From Acidobacteriota bacterium (GTDB taxonomy: Bacteria > Acidobacteriota > Thermoanaerobaculia > UBA5066 > Gp7-AA6), in the NCBI GenBank assembly GCA_027307335.1, contig DAHUXD010000003.1, forward strand, positions 167,740-231,739: 64,000 nt of DNA, written 5' to 3'. The position numbers and the translations under genes were made by a program. Below the pieces are notes generated by a model, which had not been told where the DNA came from, did not search any database, and saw only the letters and a list, made by a program, of their open reading frames with translations. Shown here in pieces: positions 40,881 through 50,534 of the stretch. Numbering within the stretch: the stretch's first letter is position 1; every line of letters begins with the position of its first letter.

Positions 40881-41432
40881 TCACTTCAGCCGCTTGACGT
40901 CCTTGATCGTGCCGGGGCGGCCCTCGTACTGCTCGGCGCGGACGTGTCCCTCCTCGTCGATCGAGAGGGCCGCGCGCGGGTAGATCCGGCCGTCGCCCAT
41001 GCCGAAGCCCGGCACGTTGACCACGAAGACCGAGAAGGGATGGGTCGTCGACGAGGAGCCCGCGTTGACCTCGTCGTAGCTCATCGCGCGGGTCGATACG
41101 ACGTAATAGCGCACGCCGCCGCCGCTCGCGGGCTCGGCGACCACGAGGTCGATCGGATACTCGAACCCGCCGAGCTGGATCCTGCCGCGGCCGGCGCCGC
41201 GGATCGCGTTGGCGAGCGCGTGCTGGCCGCCCTTCGCGAGCACTTCCTTCAGGGGCTGCGCCTCCTCCATCGTCATCGGGCTCGCCACGACGAGGTTGAA
41301 CGGCATGCTGCGGGTGCCGGCCTTCGTCTCGACGGTCGCGGTGGCCGAGAACTGCGCGGGCTTCGTCACGCCCGAAGCGAGGGCGGCCACGGCGACGAGA
41401 CCCGCGCCGAGGAAAACGAGAGGACGTTTCAT
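40881..41432 (-). CDS. Secreted protein of unknown function, 183 aa
   Basis: Exported protein not assigned to a family. Signal peptide MKRPLVFLGAGLVAVAALAS. The mature part opens with TKPAQFSATATVETKAGTRS followed by PFNLVVASPMTMEEAQPLKE, a helical LAKGGQHALANAIRGAGRGR, then GFEYPIDLVVAEPASGGGVR and RYYVVSTRAMSYDEVNAGSS. The C-terminus holds GDGRIYPRAALSIDEEGHV. Its ATG overlaps the stop of the SLH gene upstream (ATGA), so the two are translationally coupled. That coupling is the only clue: it may be an accessory factor for the SLH protein. Confidence 0.8.
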   Translation of the reverse strand: MKRPLVFLGAGLVAVAALASGVTKPAQFSATATVETKAGTRSMPFNLVVASPMTMEEAQPLKEVLAKGGQHALANAIRGAGRGRIQLGGFEYPIDLVVAEPASGGGVRYYVVSTRAMSYDEVNAGSSSTTHPFSVFVVNVPGFGMGDGRIYPRAALSIDEEGHVRAEQYEGRPGTIKDVKRLK

Positions 41433-44278
41433 GGACGCAGGATACGCGCGCGGGCCGCGGGATGCGAGATCCGGAAGGCGGGACGCGGCGGCGCCGCGCC
41501 GCCGGCCGGCTCTGGAACGAGCGAGAACGTCTTCGACAGGAACGTCGCCATCTGGCCGCGGTTGACCGGGCTCGTCGGGCAGTAGAGCGGCGGCGACACC
41601 TGACACCCGCCGGTGATCCCCTCCGCGTAGAGCTGCTCGACCCAGTCGGTGAACGGCCCCGGACACGGGACGTCCTGGAACACGCCGGTGCACGCCGGCG
41701 GCGCGTAGGAGGATCCGTGCTCGGTCTTCAGCAGAAACACCGCCATCTGCTGGCGGGTCACCGCCGCGCTCGGACAGTAGTCGCCGCCGCCGCAGCCGGC
41801 CGTGATGCCTTCCGCCGCGAGCTGCTCGATCCAGTCGGTGAACGGCCCCGGGCACGGCACGTCGCCGAAGACGCCGTGACACGCGGGAGGCGCGTACGCC
41901 GAGCCGTGCTCGGCCTTCAGCAGGAACACGGCCATCTGCGCGCGCGTGACCGGCGAGGACGGGCAGTAGTTCCCCGCCCCGCATCCGGCCGTGATCCCGG
42001 CGCGGAAGATCTTCTCGACGTCGCCATGGAAGAGGTTGCCCTGCGGCACGTCCAGGAAGTCCGCGAACCACGCCGCCGGCAGCGTCGCGGAGAGCGTGCT
42101 GGGATTCACGACGGCCACGTCGTAGAGCGCTCCGGGCGGGACGGCCGGAGAGACCGCGTCCACCTCGCCGCCGCTCGCGACGAGCACCATCGAGGCCGGC
42201 GCGCTCCCGAAGCGCACGATCGCCGGGGACTGGAAGTTCGACCCGAAGATCGCGACCGGCGTCCCGCCGGCGGCCAGCCCCGACGTCGGCATCATGCCGG
42301 TCGCCTGCGGCGCCGGCACCGCGAAGCAGGCCGAGAACTCCGACGTGTCGTTCGCCGGGTCCGTCGCCGTGGCGGTGATCCACGGCCCGAGCGCCGGACC
42401 GTTGATCGTGGCGGCGAACGCGACGTGGCCGCCGCCGTCGGTCATGGCGTCCACGGCGCCGAGCGGCCTCTGGCCCTGGCCGTTCCCAGACGAGTCGCAG
42501 GCGAGCGACGCGAAGAGCTCGATCCGGAACGTGAGCGAGGCGAGGCTGTCGAGCGTGCCGTCGATCTCCGTCGAGGTCGGCGACAGCGCGACGGCGCTCA
42601 GCACCGGAAAGTTCTGGAGGAGGTTCGGCCCGACGTCGGGGTCGCCCGGGTCGTTCGGGGTGACGCCGATCGGGGCGAGGTCGATGCCGAGGGCGCCGTT
42701 GTACGAGATCGTGTTGCCGAGGATCGCGTTGCCGGTGCCGGACTCCACGAAGACGCCGCGCAGGGCGTTTCCCGCGATCACGTTCTTCGTGCCGGCGACG
42801 GTGCCGCCGATCGTGTTCTGGCTGGACCCCTGGATGTCGATCCCGTTGGCCGCGTTCGGCAGCGCCGCCGACGCGGTGGCGTTGGTGCCGATGAAATTGC
42901 TCTGGAGGACGTTGCCTTTCGTCGTGGCGTCGGCGAGGAGCACGCCGTTGTCGCCGTTGCCGGAGATGACGTTGCGATCCGCCAGCGCGCCGCCGATGGT
43001 GTTGTCGTGCGCGCCGTCGTTGATCTGCACGCCCTCGAGAGTGTTCGGGATGGCGATGGTGATGGCGGCGTCGGCCCCGATGACGTTGCCGCGCACCGTG
43101 TTGCCCGACGCGCTCGTCCGGATGCGCACCCCGTTCGTCCCGTTGCCGGAGATCACGTTGTTCGGGCCGACGGTGTTGCCGGTCGTGCCGTTGCCGGTCA
43201 GGAGGACTCCGTTCAGCGTGTTGCCGATCGCCGCCGTGCCCGCCGCGTTCGTGCCCACGAAGTTGCCGCCGATCGACGCCCCGGTCGACCCGTTGCCGGC
43301 GAGGATTCCGGACATCACGTTGCCCGACACGACGTTTCCCGGGCCCACGACCGTGCCGGAGGAGGCACCGCCGATGTCGACGCCCTGACCGCCGTTGCCG
43401 AGCGCGGCCGTCCCTGCCGCGTTGACGCCGACGTAGGCGTTGCGCACCGTGGTGCCCGAGGCGAAGCTGCTGATCGTGATCCCGTCCCCGAGGTTGCCCG
43501 AGACGAGCAGCTCGCCCGCCGTGTCCGTCCCCACGACGTTGTCGACGCCCCCGTTGAACGCGATGCCGCTCAAGCCGTTGGCGACGGCGGCGGTGCCCGC
43601 CGGGTTCGTCCCGATCCGGTTCTCCCCGATCGTGTTGCCCGTCGCGTTCGCGCCGGTCACGTGCACGCCGTTCTGGACGTTGCCCGAGACGACGTTCCGC
43701 ACGCCCGTCGCGCCGGAGCGCCCGATCAGGTTGTCCGGCGAGCCGCTGATGAAGATTCCGTCTCCCTGGTTCGGCGCCGCCGCGGTGCCGGTCGCGTTGG
43801 TCCCGATGTAGCACGCGCGCACGGAGTTCCCGCCGCCGGTTTCGAGCAGAACGCCGTTGCCGCCCCCGCTGGGGAACTGGGCCGGGAATCGGTTGATCAC
43901 GAAGCCCGCGACGACGCTCGATCCCGCGTCGATGCGTAAGCCGTTCGCGCCCGGACCGGCGCCCGAGCCGTCGAGCTCGATCAGCGGGGTGCCCGAGTAG
44001 CCGGGCTGCGTCGTCGCGTCGAGCGTGACCGGATCCGTGATCGTCGGCAGCGGCGACAGGAGTGCGATCGTCTTCGCGCCCGAGCCGATCGCGAAGTGGA
44101 TGATGTCGGGACCCGGCGCCGCGTTCGCGGCCTCGATCGCCTCGCGGAGGGTGCAGTTGGCGGCATTGCAGACGCCATCGTCGGTGTCCGCGGTCGAGTT
44201 GACGGTGAAGGTCGCGCCTTCGGCGACGCCCGCACCGCCCGCGAGAACACCGAGAACCAGGGCGAGGCGCCGGAGCAT
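41429..44278 (-). CDS. CSLREA-type beta-helix surface protein with C-terminal SLH-like triple repeat
   Basis: A 949-aa exported protein. Signal peptide 1-22 (VAEGA). The CSLREA-type N-terminal motif is FTVNSTADTDDGVCNAANCT continuing as LREAIEAANA. A long beta-helix follows to about residue 560, with ~25-residue rungs such as GTNATGTAAAPNQGDG, NVVSGNVMSGILAGN and GNTVGPNNVISGNG. An IPT/TIG-like segment is near 675-740 (SGLAAGGTPVAIFGSNF). SLH-like repeats start at ~741 (FLDVPQGNLFHGDVEKIF), then an unusual ~25-residue proline-rich tail after SKTFSL that the other SLH proteins here lack. The tail reads into the overlap with the downstream secreted gene. Predicted adhesin or structural surface protein. 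Confidence 0.88.
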   Translation of the reverse strand: MLRRLALVLGVLAGGAGVAEGATFTVNSTADTDDGVCNAANCTLREAIEAANAAPGPDIIHFAIGSGAKTIALLSPLPTITDPVTLDATTQPGYSGTPLIELDGSGAGPGANGLRIDAGSSVVAGFVINRFPAQFPSGGGNGVLLETGGGNSVRACYIGTNATGTAAAPNQGDGIFISGSPDNLIGRSGATGVRNVVSGNVQNGVHVTGANATGNTIGENRIGTNPAGTAAVANGLSGIAFNGGVDNVVGTDTAGELLVSGNLGDGITISSFASGTTVRNAYVGVNAAGTAALGNGGQGVDIGGASSGTVVGPGNVVSGNVMSGILAGNGSTGASIGGNFVGTNAAGTAAIGNTLNGVLLTGNGTTGNTVGPNNVISGNGTNGVRIRTSASGNTVRGNVIGADAAITIAIPNTLEGVQINDGAHDNTIGGALADRNVISGNGDNGVLLADATTKGNVLQSNFIGTNATASAALPNAANGIDIQGSSQNTIGGTVAGTKNVIAGNALRGVFVESGTGNAILGNTISYNGALGIDLAPIGVTPNDPGDPDVGPNLLQNFPVLSAVALSPTSTEIDGTLDSLASLTFRIELFASLACDSSGNGQGQRPLGAVDAMTDGGGHVAFAATINGPALGPWITATATDPANDTSEFSACFAVPAPQATGMMPTSGLAAGGTPVAIFGSNFQSPAIVRFGSAPASMVLVASGGEVDAVSPAVPPGALYDVAVVNPSTLSATLPAAWFADFLDVPQGNLFHGDVEKIFRAGITAGCGAGNYCPSSPVTRAQMAVFLLKAEHGSAYAPPACHGVFGDVPCPGPFTDWIEQLAAEGITAGCGGGDYCPSAAVTRQQMAVFLLKTEHGSSYAPPACTGVFQDVPCPGPFTDWVEQLYAEGITGGCQVSPPLYCPTSPVNRGQMATFLSKTFSLVPEPAGGAAPPRPAFRISHPAARARILRP

Positions 44279-44347
44279 GGCGGCAGTCTATTCGCAGGAT
44301 GCGGCGTGGTCACCTGTTCCGAGGAACAGAGCCGCGGGTTCGGGACT

Positions 44348-46237
44348 CTAGCGGCGCGCGGCCCGGGGCGCCTCGGAGGCGCCTTCCCCGGTCTCGTCGG
44401 CGACCACCAGCGGCGCCATTCCCCGCTCCAGCCACAGGTGCTCGCCGTCGAGGACGCGCATGGCGGTCGCGTATTTCGCGACGTCGTCGTTCGACCGGAT
44501 CGCGCGGAAGTGCTCTCCGATCCGCCGGCGCATCGTGCGGCAGAAGACGCGCGCGAGCTCGGCGGCGCGATCGGCCTCCGCGGCGCCGCGGCGGCGCAGC
44601 GCGGCCGCGCGCGACAGCGTCGCCGCCATCGCGAACAGGTCGGCGCCGACGTCGACGGCCCGGAAGAGAAGCGCCTGCCGCTTCTCGAGCTTCGGCCCGT
44701 GCACGAGCATCAGGTGAAAGAGCGTCCGCGAGAGCCGGCGCGTGGTGCGGTCCACCCAGCGGACCTCGCCCGCGAGCGGCCCGAAGTCCGAGAAGCGCGG
44801 CCAGCGACCCCAGCCCGCCCAGCGCGACGGGTACCACCAGCCGTAGTGCGCCGCCATCCGCGGCAGCGCCGCCCAGCGCTTCGACCGCGGAGCCTTCGGG
44901 TCCGCGAACGCGCCGGCGACCGCGAGGTGCCGGTCGACCGCCTCGCGCGCGATGAAGAGCCGCATGATCTCCGACGAGCCCTCGAAGATGAGGTTGATGC
45001 GGAAGTCGCGCATCATCCGCTCGACCGGAATCGGCGGCTCGCCGCGCGAGCGGAGCGAATCCGCGGTCTCGTAGCCGCGGCCGCCGCGGATCTGCATCGT
45101 GCGGTCGACGAGCCGCCAGCCCTCCTCCGAGTTCCACATCTTCGCGACGGCGGCCTCGAGCCGGATGTCGCGGTCGCCCATGTCGGCCATCGCGGACGCG
45201 AGGTCGGTGACCGCCTCCATGGCGAAGGTGGTCGCGGCCATCTCGGCGAGGAGCTGGGCGATCGCATCGTGCCGGCCCACCGGCTCTCCCCACTGCACGC
45301 GTTCGGCCGCCCACGTCCGCGCGATCTCGACGCAACGCTTGCCGACGACCGCGCAGGAGGCCGGCAGCGTGAGCCGCCCCGTGTTCAGCGTGATCAGGGC
45401 GAGCTTCAGCCCCTTGCCCTCGCCCCAGAGAAGGTTCTCCTTCGGCACCCGCACGTCGTGCAAGCGGATCACGCCGTTCTCGATCGCCTTCAGCCCCATG
45501 AAGTGGCAGCGCGTCGCGATCTCGACGCCGGGGAACGCCTTCTCGACGATGAAGGCGGAGATCTTCTTCGTGTCGGGATGGCGCGCCATGACGACGAAGA
45601 GGCTCGCCACCGTGCCGTTCGTGCACCAGAGCTTCTCGCCGCTTAAGACGTAGTCGCCCTCGGGGGTCCGGACGGCGGTCGTCGCGAGGCTCGACGGGTC
45701 GGAGCCGACCTGCGGTTCCGTCAGCGCGAAGGCGGAGATCTCCCCCTTCGCCAGACGCGGCAGGTACTTCTTCTTCTGCTCCGGAGTGCCGAACGTCTTC
45801 AGGGGCTGGGGAACTCCGATCGACTGGTGGGCCGAGAGGAGCACGACGAGGTTGCCGTCCCGGCTCGTGATCAGCTTCATCGCCTCGCCGTACTCGCGCT
45901 GCGTGAAGCCGAGGCCGCCGTACTCCTTCGGGATCTTCATGCCGAACGCGCCGAGCTCGGCCAGGCGCTGCACGACGCGGGACGGAATCTTGCCGTCGCG
46001 GTCGATCGCGTCGGGATCCACCTCGTCGACCAGGAACCGCTCGAGGCGGCCCATGAACTCGCGGAACTCCGGCCGCTCCGGGGGCGGCTCGGGGTACGGG
46101 TGGATCAGGTCGAGACGCAGGTTGCCGAGGAAGATCTGCTTGAGGAACGACGGCGCCTTCCACTCGGCCTCCCGCGCCTCCTCGGCGACCCGGCGCGACT
46201 CGGCGGCGCGGGCGGCTCCCTGTTTCGTCTCGGCCAT
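44348..46237 (-). CDS. Acyl-CoA dehydrogenase
   Basis: FAD-dependent dehydrogenase for fatty acyl-CoA beta-oxidation, 629 aa, larger than short-chain ACADs because of a ~170-residue C-terminal extension like VLCAD/ACAD9. Motifs: KIPKEYGGLGFTQREYGEAM, the FAD/substrate segment AFALTEPQVGSDPSSLATTA, GEKLWCTNGTVASLFVVMA, and the active-site region RMMRDFRINLIFEGSSEIM containing the probable catalytic Glu in FEGSSE. An N-terminal ~50-residue leader is charged and soluble, so it probably acts in the cytoplasm or at the membrane face. No other beta-oxidation gene adjoins it. Confidence 0.95.
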   Translation of the reverse strand: MAETKQGAARAAESRRVAEEAREAEWKAPSFLKQIFLGNLRLDLIHPYPEPPPERPEFREFMGRLERFLVDEVDPDAIDRDGKIPSRVVQRLAELGAFGMKIPKEYGGLGFTQREYGEAMKLITSRDGNLVVLLSAHQSIGVPQPLKTFGTPEQKKKYLPRLAKGEISAFALTEPQVGSDPSSLATTAVRTPEGDYVLSGEKLWCTNGTVASLFVVMARHPDTKKISAFIVEKAFPGVEIATRCHFMGLKAIENGVIRLHDVRVPKENLLWGEGKGLKLALITLNTGRLTLPASCAVVGKRCVEIARTWAAERVQWGEPVGRHDAIAQLLAEMAATTFAMEAVTDLASAMADMGDRDIRLEAAVAKMWNSEEGWRLVDRTMQIRGGRGYETADSLRSRGEPPIPVERMMRDFRINLIFEGSSEIMRLFIAREAVDRHLAVAGAFADPKAPRSKRWAALPRMAAHYGWWYPSRWAGWGRWPRFSDFGPLAGEVRWVDRTTRRLSRTLFHLMLVHGPKLEKRQALLFRAVDVGADLFAMAATLSRAAALRRRGAAEADRAAELARVFCRTMRRRIGEHFRAIRSNDDVAKYATAMRVLDGEHLWLERGMAPLVVADETGEGASEAPRAARR

Positions 46238-46266
46238 GAACTCTCAAGCGTACAACAGGCGACTTC

Positions 46267-46400
46267 GCGGCGGGGGAACGCCGCGTCGAAGCCGGAGCCG
46301 AACGGAGCGAGGGCCCGGCTTCGAAGAGGGATCGCGGCGGGGGAACGCCGCGTCGAAGCCGGAGCCGAGCGGAGCGAGGGCCCGGCTTCGAAGAGGGATC
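46267..46400. repeat. Tandem 67-bp palindromic repeat B, two units
   Basis: Two units (46267-46333, 46334-46400) differ at one position. Each contains two inverted repeats: GCGGCG-N6-CGCCGC and CGAAGCCGG/CCCGGCTTCG flanking a GCGGAGCGAGGG loop. A third, partial start precedes TCGGGG/CCCCGA at about 46404-46419. The repeats fill the 219-bp gap between the divergent acyl-CoA dehydrogenase and ubiE genes. Related copies lie at 50376-50512 and, degenerate, at 50956-51000. Confidence 0.85.
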
Positions 46401-46455
46401 GCATCGGGGGGCGCCCCGACGGGGATTCGCGGCTCCCTCGGGCGCCCGTCCTATA

Positions 46456-47256
46456 GTGGAATCGGTGGACAACAAGTACCTGTCGCACGGGCCGGATCGG
46501 GCCTCCCGCGTGCGCGAGATGTTCTCGCGCGTCGCGTGGCGGTACGACCTCGTCAACGACGTCATGAGCTTCGGGCTCCACCGCGGCTGGAAGCGGCAGA
46601 CGGTGGACATCGCGCTCGCCGGCACCGCGGGAAAGAGTCCCCGCGTGCTCGACCTCTGCTGCGGCAGCGGCGATCTCTGTTTTCTCGAGGAGAGGCGCGG
46701 GGCCGGGACGGTGGTCGGCACCGATTTCACGATGCCCATGCTCGCGGTGGCGCGGCGGCGCCAGCGCGAAAGCGCGAGCCGCTCATCCGGCCGCGAAGAC
46801 GGCCGGCGGGGACCGCAACCCGGGCGCGAAGGCGGCCGGCGGGGACCGCAGTTCGTTCAGGCGGACGCGCTCTCGCTGCCCTTCCCCGACGCGTCGTTCG
46901 ACGCGATCACGATCTCGTACGGGCTCCGCAACATTGCCGACCTGCCGGTGGCGCTCGCCGAGATGCGACGCGTGCTCGCGCCGGGGGGTCGTGCGGTCGT
47001 GCTCGACTTCGGCAAACCCGACAACTGGGTCGTCGCCGCGCTCTACCGGGCGTTCCTGCGCGCGACGATGCCGGTCATCGGCTGGCTCTTTCATGGCGAC
47101 CCGGAGACCTACCTCTACATTCCCGCGTCGCTCCAGCAGTTCCCGGCGCAGCGCGGCGTGAAGGCGCTGATGCGGGAGGCCGGCTTCTCGCGCGTGCGCT
47201 ACGAGAACCGGCTGCTCGGCACGATGGGCATCAACGTCGGGGAGGCCGGCTCCTGA
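46456..47256 (+). CDS. ubiE: Ubiquinone/menaquinone methyltransferase UbiE/MenG, with in-frame repeat insert
   Basis: SAM-dependent C-methyltransferase of quinone biosynthesis, 266 aa. Family motifs: VREMFSRVAWRYDLVNDVMS at the N-terminus, VLDLCCGSGDLCF (SAM site), QADALSLPFPDASFDAITIS, YGLRNIADLPVALAEMRRVL, and GDPETYLYIPASLQQFPAQ near the end. Between the SAM site and QADAL there is a ~25-residue Arg/Gly insert, GREDGRRGPQ-P-GREGGRRGPQ, encoded by a 33-bp tandem repeat at 46792-46851. It falls where the family has a short loop, so activity may be retained. GTG 46456 was used; GTG 46465 is also possible. Ubiquinone versus menaquinone cannot be decided. Confidence 0.93.
   Translation: MESVDNKYLSHGPDRASRVREMFSRVAWRYDLVNDVMSFGLHRGWKRQTVDIALAGTAGKSPRVLDLCCGSGDLCFLEERRGAGTVVGTDFTMPMLAVARRRQRESASRSSGREDGRRGPQPGREGGRRGPQFVQADALSLPFPDASFDAITISYGLRNIADLPVALAEMRRVLAPGGRAVVLDFGKPDNWVVAALYRAFLRATMPVIGWLFHGDPETYLYIPASLQQFPAQRGVKALMREAGFSRVRYENRLLGTMGINVGEAGS
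46792..46851 (+). repeat. 33-bp tandem repeat inside ubiE
   Basis: One full unit and a 27-bp second unit, near identical (one mismatch in the shared part), rich in GGCCGGCGGGGACCGC. It is in frame and adds about 20 residues to UbiE. Confidence 0.85.
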
Positions 47257-47276
47257 TGTAGACTGCGCGGCTCTTT

Positions 47277-48959
<1,683 letters not shown>

Positions 48960-48970
48960 GCGGCCGAAGT

Positions 48971-49013
48971 CCCCTCTCCCCCCAGCGGGGGGAGAGGGCA
49001 AGGGTGAGGGGGG
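48971..49013. repeat. REP-like palindrome A, copy 3
   Basis: Perfect 12-bp stem CCCTCTCCCCCC/GGGGGGAGAGGG with loop AGC, then AAGGGTGAGGGGGG. It is in the convergent gap between ettA and the 49016 gene and may stop transcription from both sides. Confidence 0.75.
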
Positions 49014-49015
49014 CG

Positions 49016-49423
49016 CTACTCCCTCGTCAGCAGCGCGATCCCGACTCCGGCGATCCCGAGGACGAGAAGGAGCTTGCCCCAGCCGAACCGGCGGCGAGGC
49101 CGGGTGCGCTCCATCCAGTCGTCGGCCACCTTCGATCCGCGATCGGCCAGGTCCTCCAGGAACTCCGCGCCCTTCTTGCGCAGGTCGTCGTAGAGGTCGG
49201 TGCCGCGGTCGCTCAACTCGTCTTTCAGGTCCTCGAGCTGCGGCCGGCTCTTCTTGTACCCGTCGGCCAGGCTCTCCCGGGCCTCCTTGTAGAAGCGGTC
49301 GGAATCGAACTTGCCGCGCCGCAGGCTCTCGATCGCGATGGGGATCGCGACCTTGGTCACCAGGGGCACGACGAGGGGGCCGATGGCCTCGGCGGTGGTC
49401 CGGGAAAGGCTCTTGCGGGACAT
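49016..49423 (-). CDS. Hypothetical tail-anchored helical protein
   Basis: A 135-aa protein of unknown function. The N-terminus LSRTTAEAIGPLVVPLVTKV is mildly hydrophobic. The middle (about 45-105) is strongly charged and helical, likely coiled coil: FYKEARESLADGYKKSRPQL, DLKDELSDRGTDLYDDLRKK, GAEFLEDLADRGSKVADDWM. One C-terminal transmembrane segment follows (GKLLLVLGIAGVGIALL). It resembles YtxH/gas-vesicle-GvpT-like stress proteins only in general layout. Convergent with ettA and divergent from the PqqB-like gene. Confidence 0.75.
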   Translation of the reverse strand: MSRKSLSRTTAEAIGPLVVPLVTKVAIPIAIESLRRGKFDSDRFYKEARESLADGYKKSRPQLEDLKDELSDRGTDLYDDLRKKGAEFLEDLADRGSKVADDWMERTRPRRRFGWGKLLLVLGIAGVGIALLTRE

Positions 49424-49457
49424 TTTTTCCTCCGAATCGTCAGTCTACAGTAGAGCC

Positions 49458-50522
49458 GTGCTCGCGTTCCTCTCGCTCGCCCTCGCGCTCGCAATCTCCG
49501 TGCCGCCGCCTCCGGCCGCCTCTGCCGCCGTCCCCGAGGCAATCGTGCTCGGCATCGCGCAGGACGGCGGCGTGCCGCACGCCGGCTGCCGCCAGCCCGT
49601 CTGCGTCGCCGCGCGGTCGGACCCGTCGCGCCGCCGGCTCGTCGCCGCGCTCGGCCTCGTCGATCCGGCGGCCGGCAAGCGCTTCCTGATCGACGCGACG
49701 CCCGACTTCCCCGCGCAGATGGAGGCCCTCGGGGGACTGCCCGACGCCATCCTGCTGACCCACGCGCACGTCGGGCACTACCTCGGTCTCGCGGAGCTCG
49801 GCCGCGAGGTCCTCGACACGCACGGCGTGCCGGTCTACGCGACGCCCTCGATGGCACGGTTCCTGCGCGGAAACCGTCCCTGGAGCCGTCTCGTGGCGTT
49901 CGGAAACATCGACGTGCGGGAGATTTCGGGCGAGGTCGCGCTGACGCCGGCGCTGTCGGTGTCCGCGATTCCCGTGCCGCACCGCGACGAGGACTCCGAC
50001 ACGGTCGCCTACCTCGTCCGCGGTCCCACGCGAAGGATTCTCTGGCTGCCCGACATCGACAAGTGGCAGAAGTGGGACCGCGACCTCGCGGAGTTCCTGC
50101 GCGATCCGGCGCTGACGGCCTTCGTCGACGGGACCTTCTACGACGCGGACGAGATCCCGGGCCGATCGATCGCCGACATTCCGCACCCGCTGGTTCCCGA
50201 GACGATGGCGCGCGTCGAGGCGATGACGCCGCCCGCGCGCGGACGCGTCGTGTTCGTCCATCTCAACCACACGAACCGCCTGCTCCGCGACGCCGACGCG
50301 GTCGCCGCGCTCGAGCGGCGCGGCTTCGCGGTCGCGCGCGAGGGACAGCGCATCCCGCTCGCCGGATCCGCCGGCGCGGCGGGGGACCGCCGCGTCGCCG
50401 TTCGGGCCGCGCGAAGCGAGGGCCGGACGGCGAAGAAGAGAATCGCGGCGGGGGAACGCCGCGTCGAAGACGGGGCCGAGCGAAGCGAGGGCCCGGCTTC
50501 GAAAAGAATTGTCGCGGAGTAA
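49458..50522 (+). CDS. PqqB-like MBL-fold metallohydrolase with repeat-encoded C-terminal tail
   Basis: Secreted metallo-beta-lactamase-fold protein, 354 aa, GTG start at 49458. Signal peptide VLAFLSLALALAISVPPPPAASA. The PqqB-like pattern is visible: VLGIAQDGGVPHAGCRQPVC, then the metal motif LLTHAHVGHYLGLAELGREV, VYATPSMARFLRGNRPWS, VPHRDEDSDTVAYLV, and VFVHLNHTNRLL near the end. PqqB acts on the PQQ precursor, but no pqqACDE genes are nearby and this protein is exported, so another hydrolase role is likely. The last ~45 residues (RRVAVRAARSEGRTAKKRIA...) are translated from palindromic repeat B and are probably dispensable. Confidence 0.85.
   Translation: MLAFLSLALALAISVPPPPAASAAVPEAIVLGIAQDGGVPHAGCRQPVCVAARSDPSRRRLVAALGLVDPAAGKRFLIDATPDFPAQMEALGGLPDAILLTHAHVGHYLGLAELGREVLDTHGVPVYATPSMARFLRGNRPWSRLVAFGNIDVREISGEVALTPALSVSAIPVPHRDEDSDTVAYLVRGPTRRILWLPDIDKWQKWDRDLAEFLRDPALTAFVDGTFYDADEIPGRSIADIPHPLVPETMARVEAMTPPARGRVVFVHLNHTNRLLRDADAVAALERRGFAVAREGQRIPLAGSAGAAGDRRVAVRAARSEGRTAKKRIAAGERRVEDGAERSEGPASKRIVAE
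50376..50512. repeat. Palindromic repeat B, two diverged units in a coding 3' end
   Basis: Two units start at 50376 and 50445 (69-bp period) and share GCGGCGGGGGAxCGCCGCGTCG, GCGAAGCGAGGGCC and GGCTTCGAA parts with the 46267-46400 repeats. They are translated as the tail of the PqqB-like protein. Confidence 0.8.
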
Positions 50523-50534
50523 GATCGAATTCCC

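Noticed and set aside
40881-43814. 977-codon minus-strand gene
   Set aside because: Only the last 183 codons (from ATG 41432) look like protein; the rest is an off-frame reading of the CSLREA/SLH gene.
42700-43900. CRISPR-like periodicity
   Set aside because: The regular GGCAAC-type spacing comes from beta-helix rungs in coding sequence; units are imperfect and in frame, with no exact repeats and spacers.
46267-46400. Insertion-sequence remnant
   Set aside because: No transposase, no target-site duplication and no flanking terminal inverted repeats; better described as a REP-like palindromic repeat.
49458-50522. PQQ biosynthesis locus
   Set aside because: The MBL protein is PqqB-like, but pqqA, C, D and E are absent and the protein has a signal peptide.
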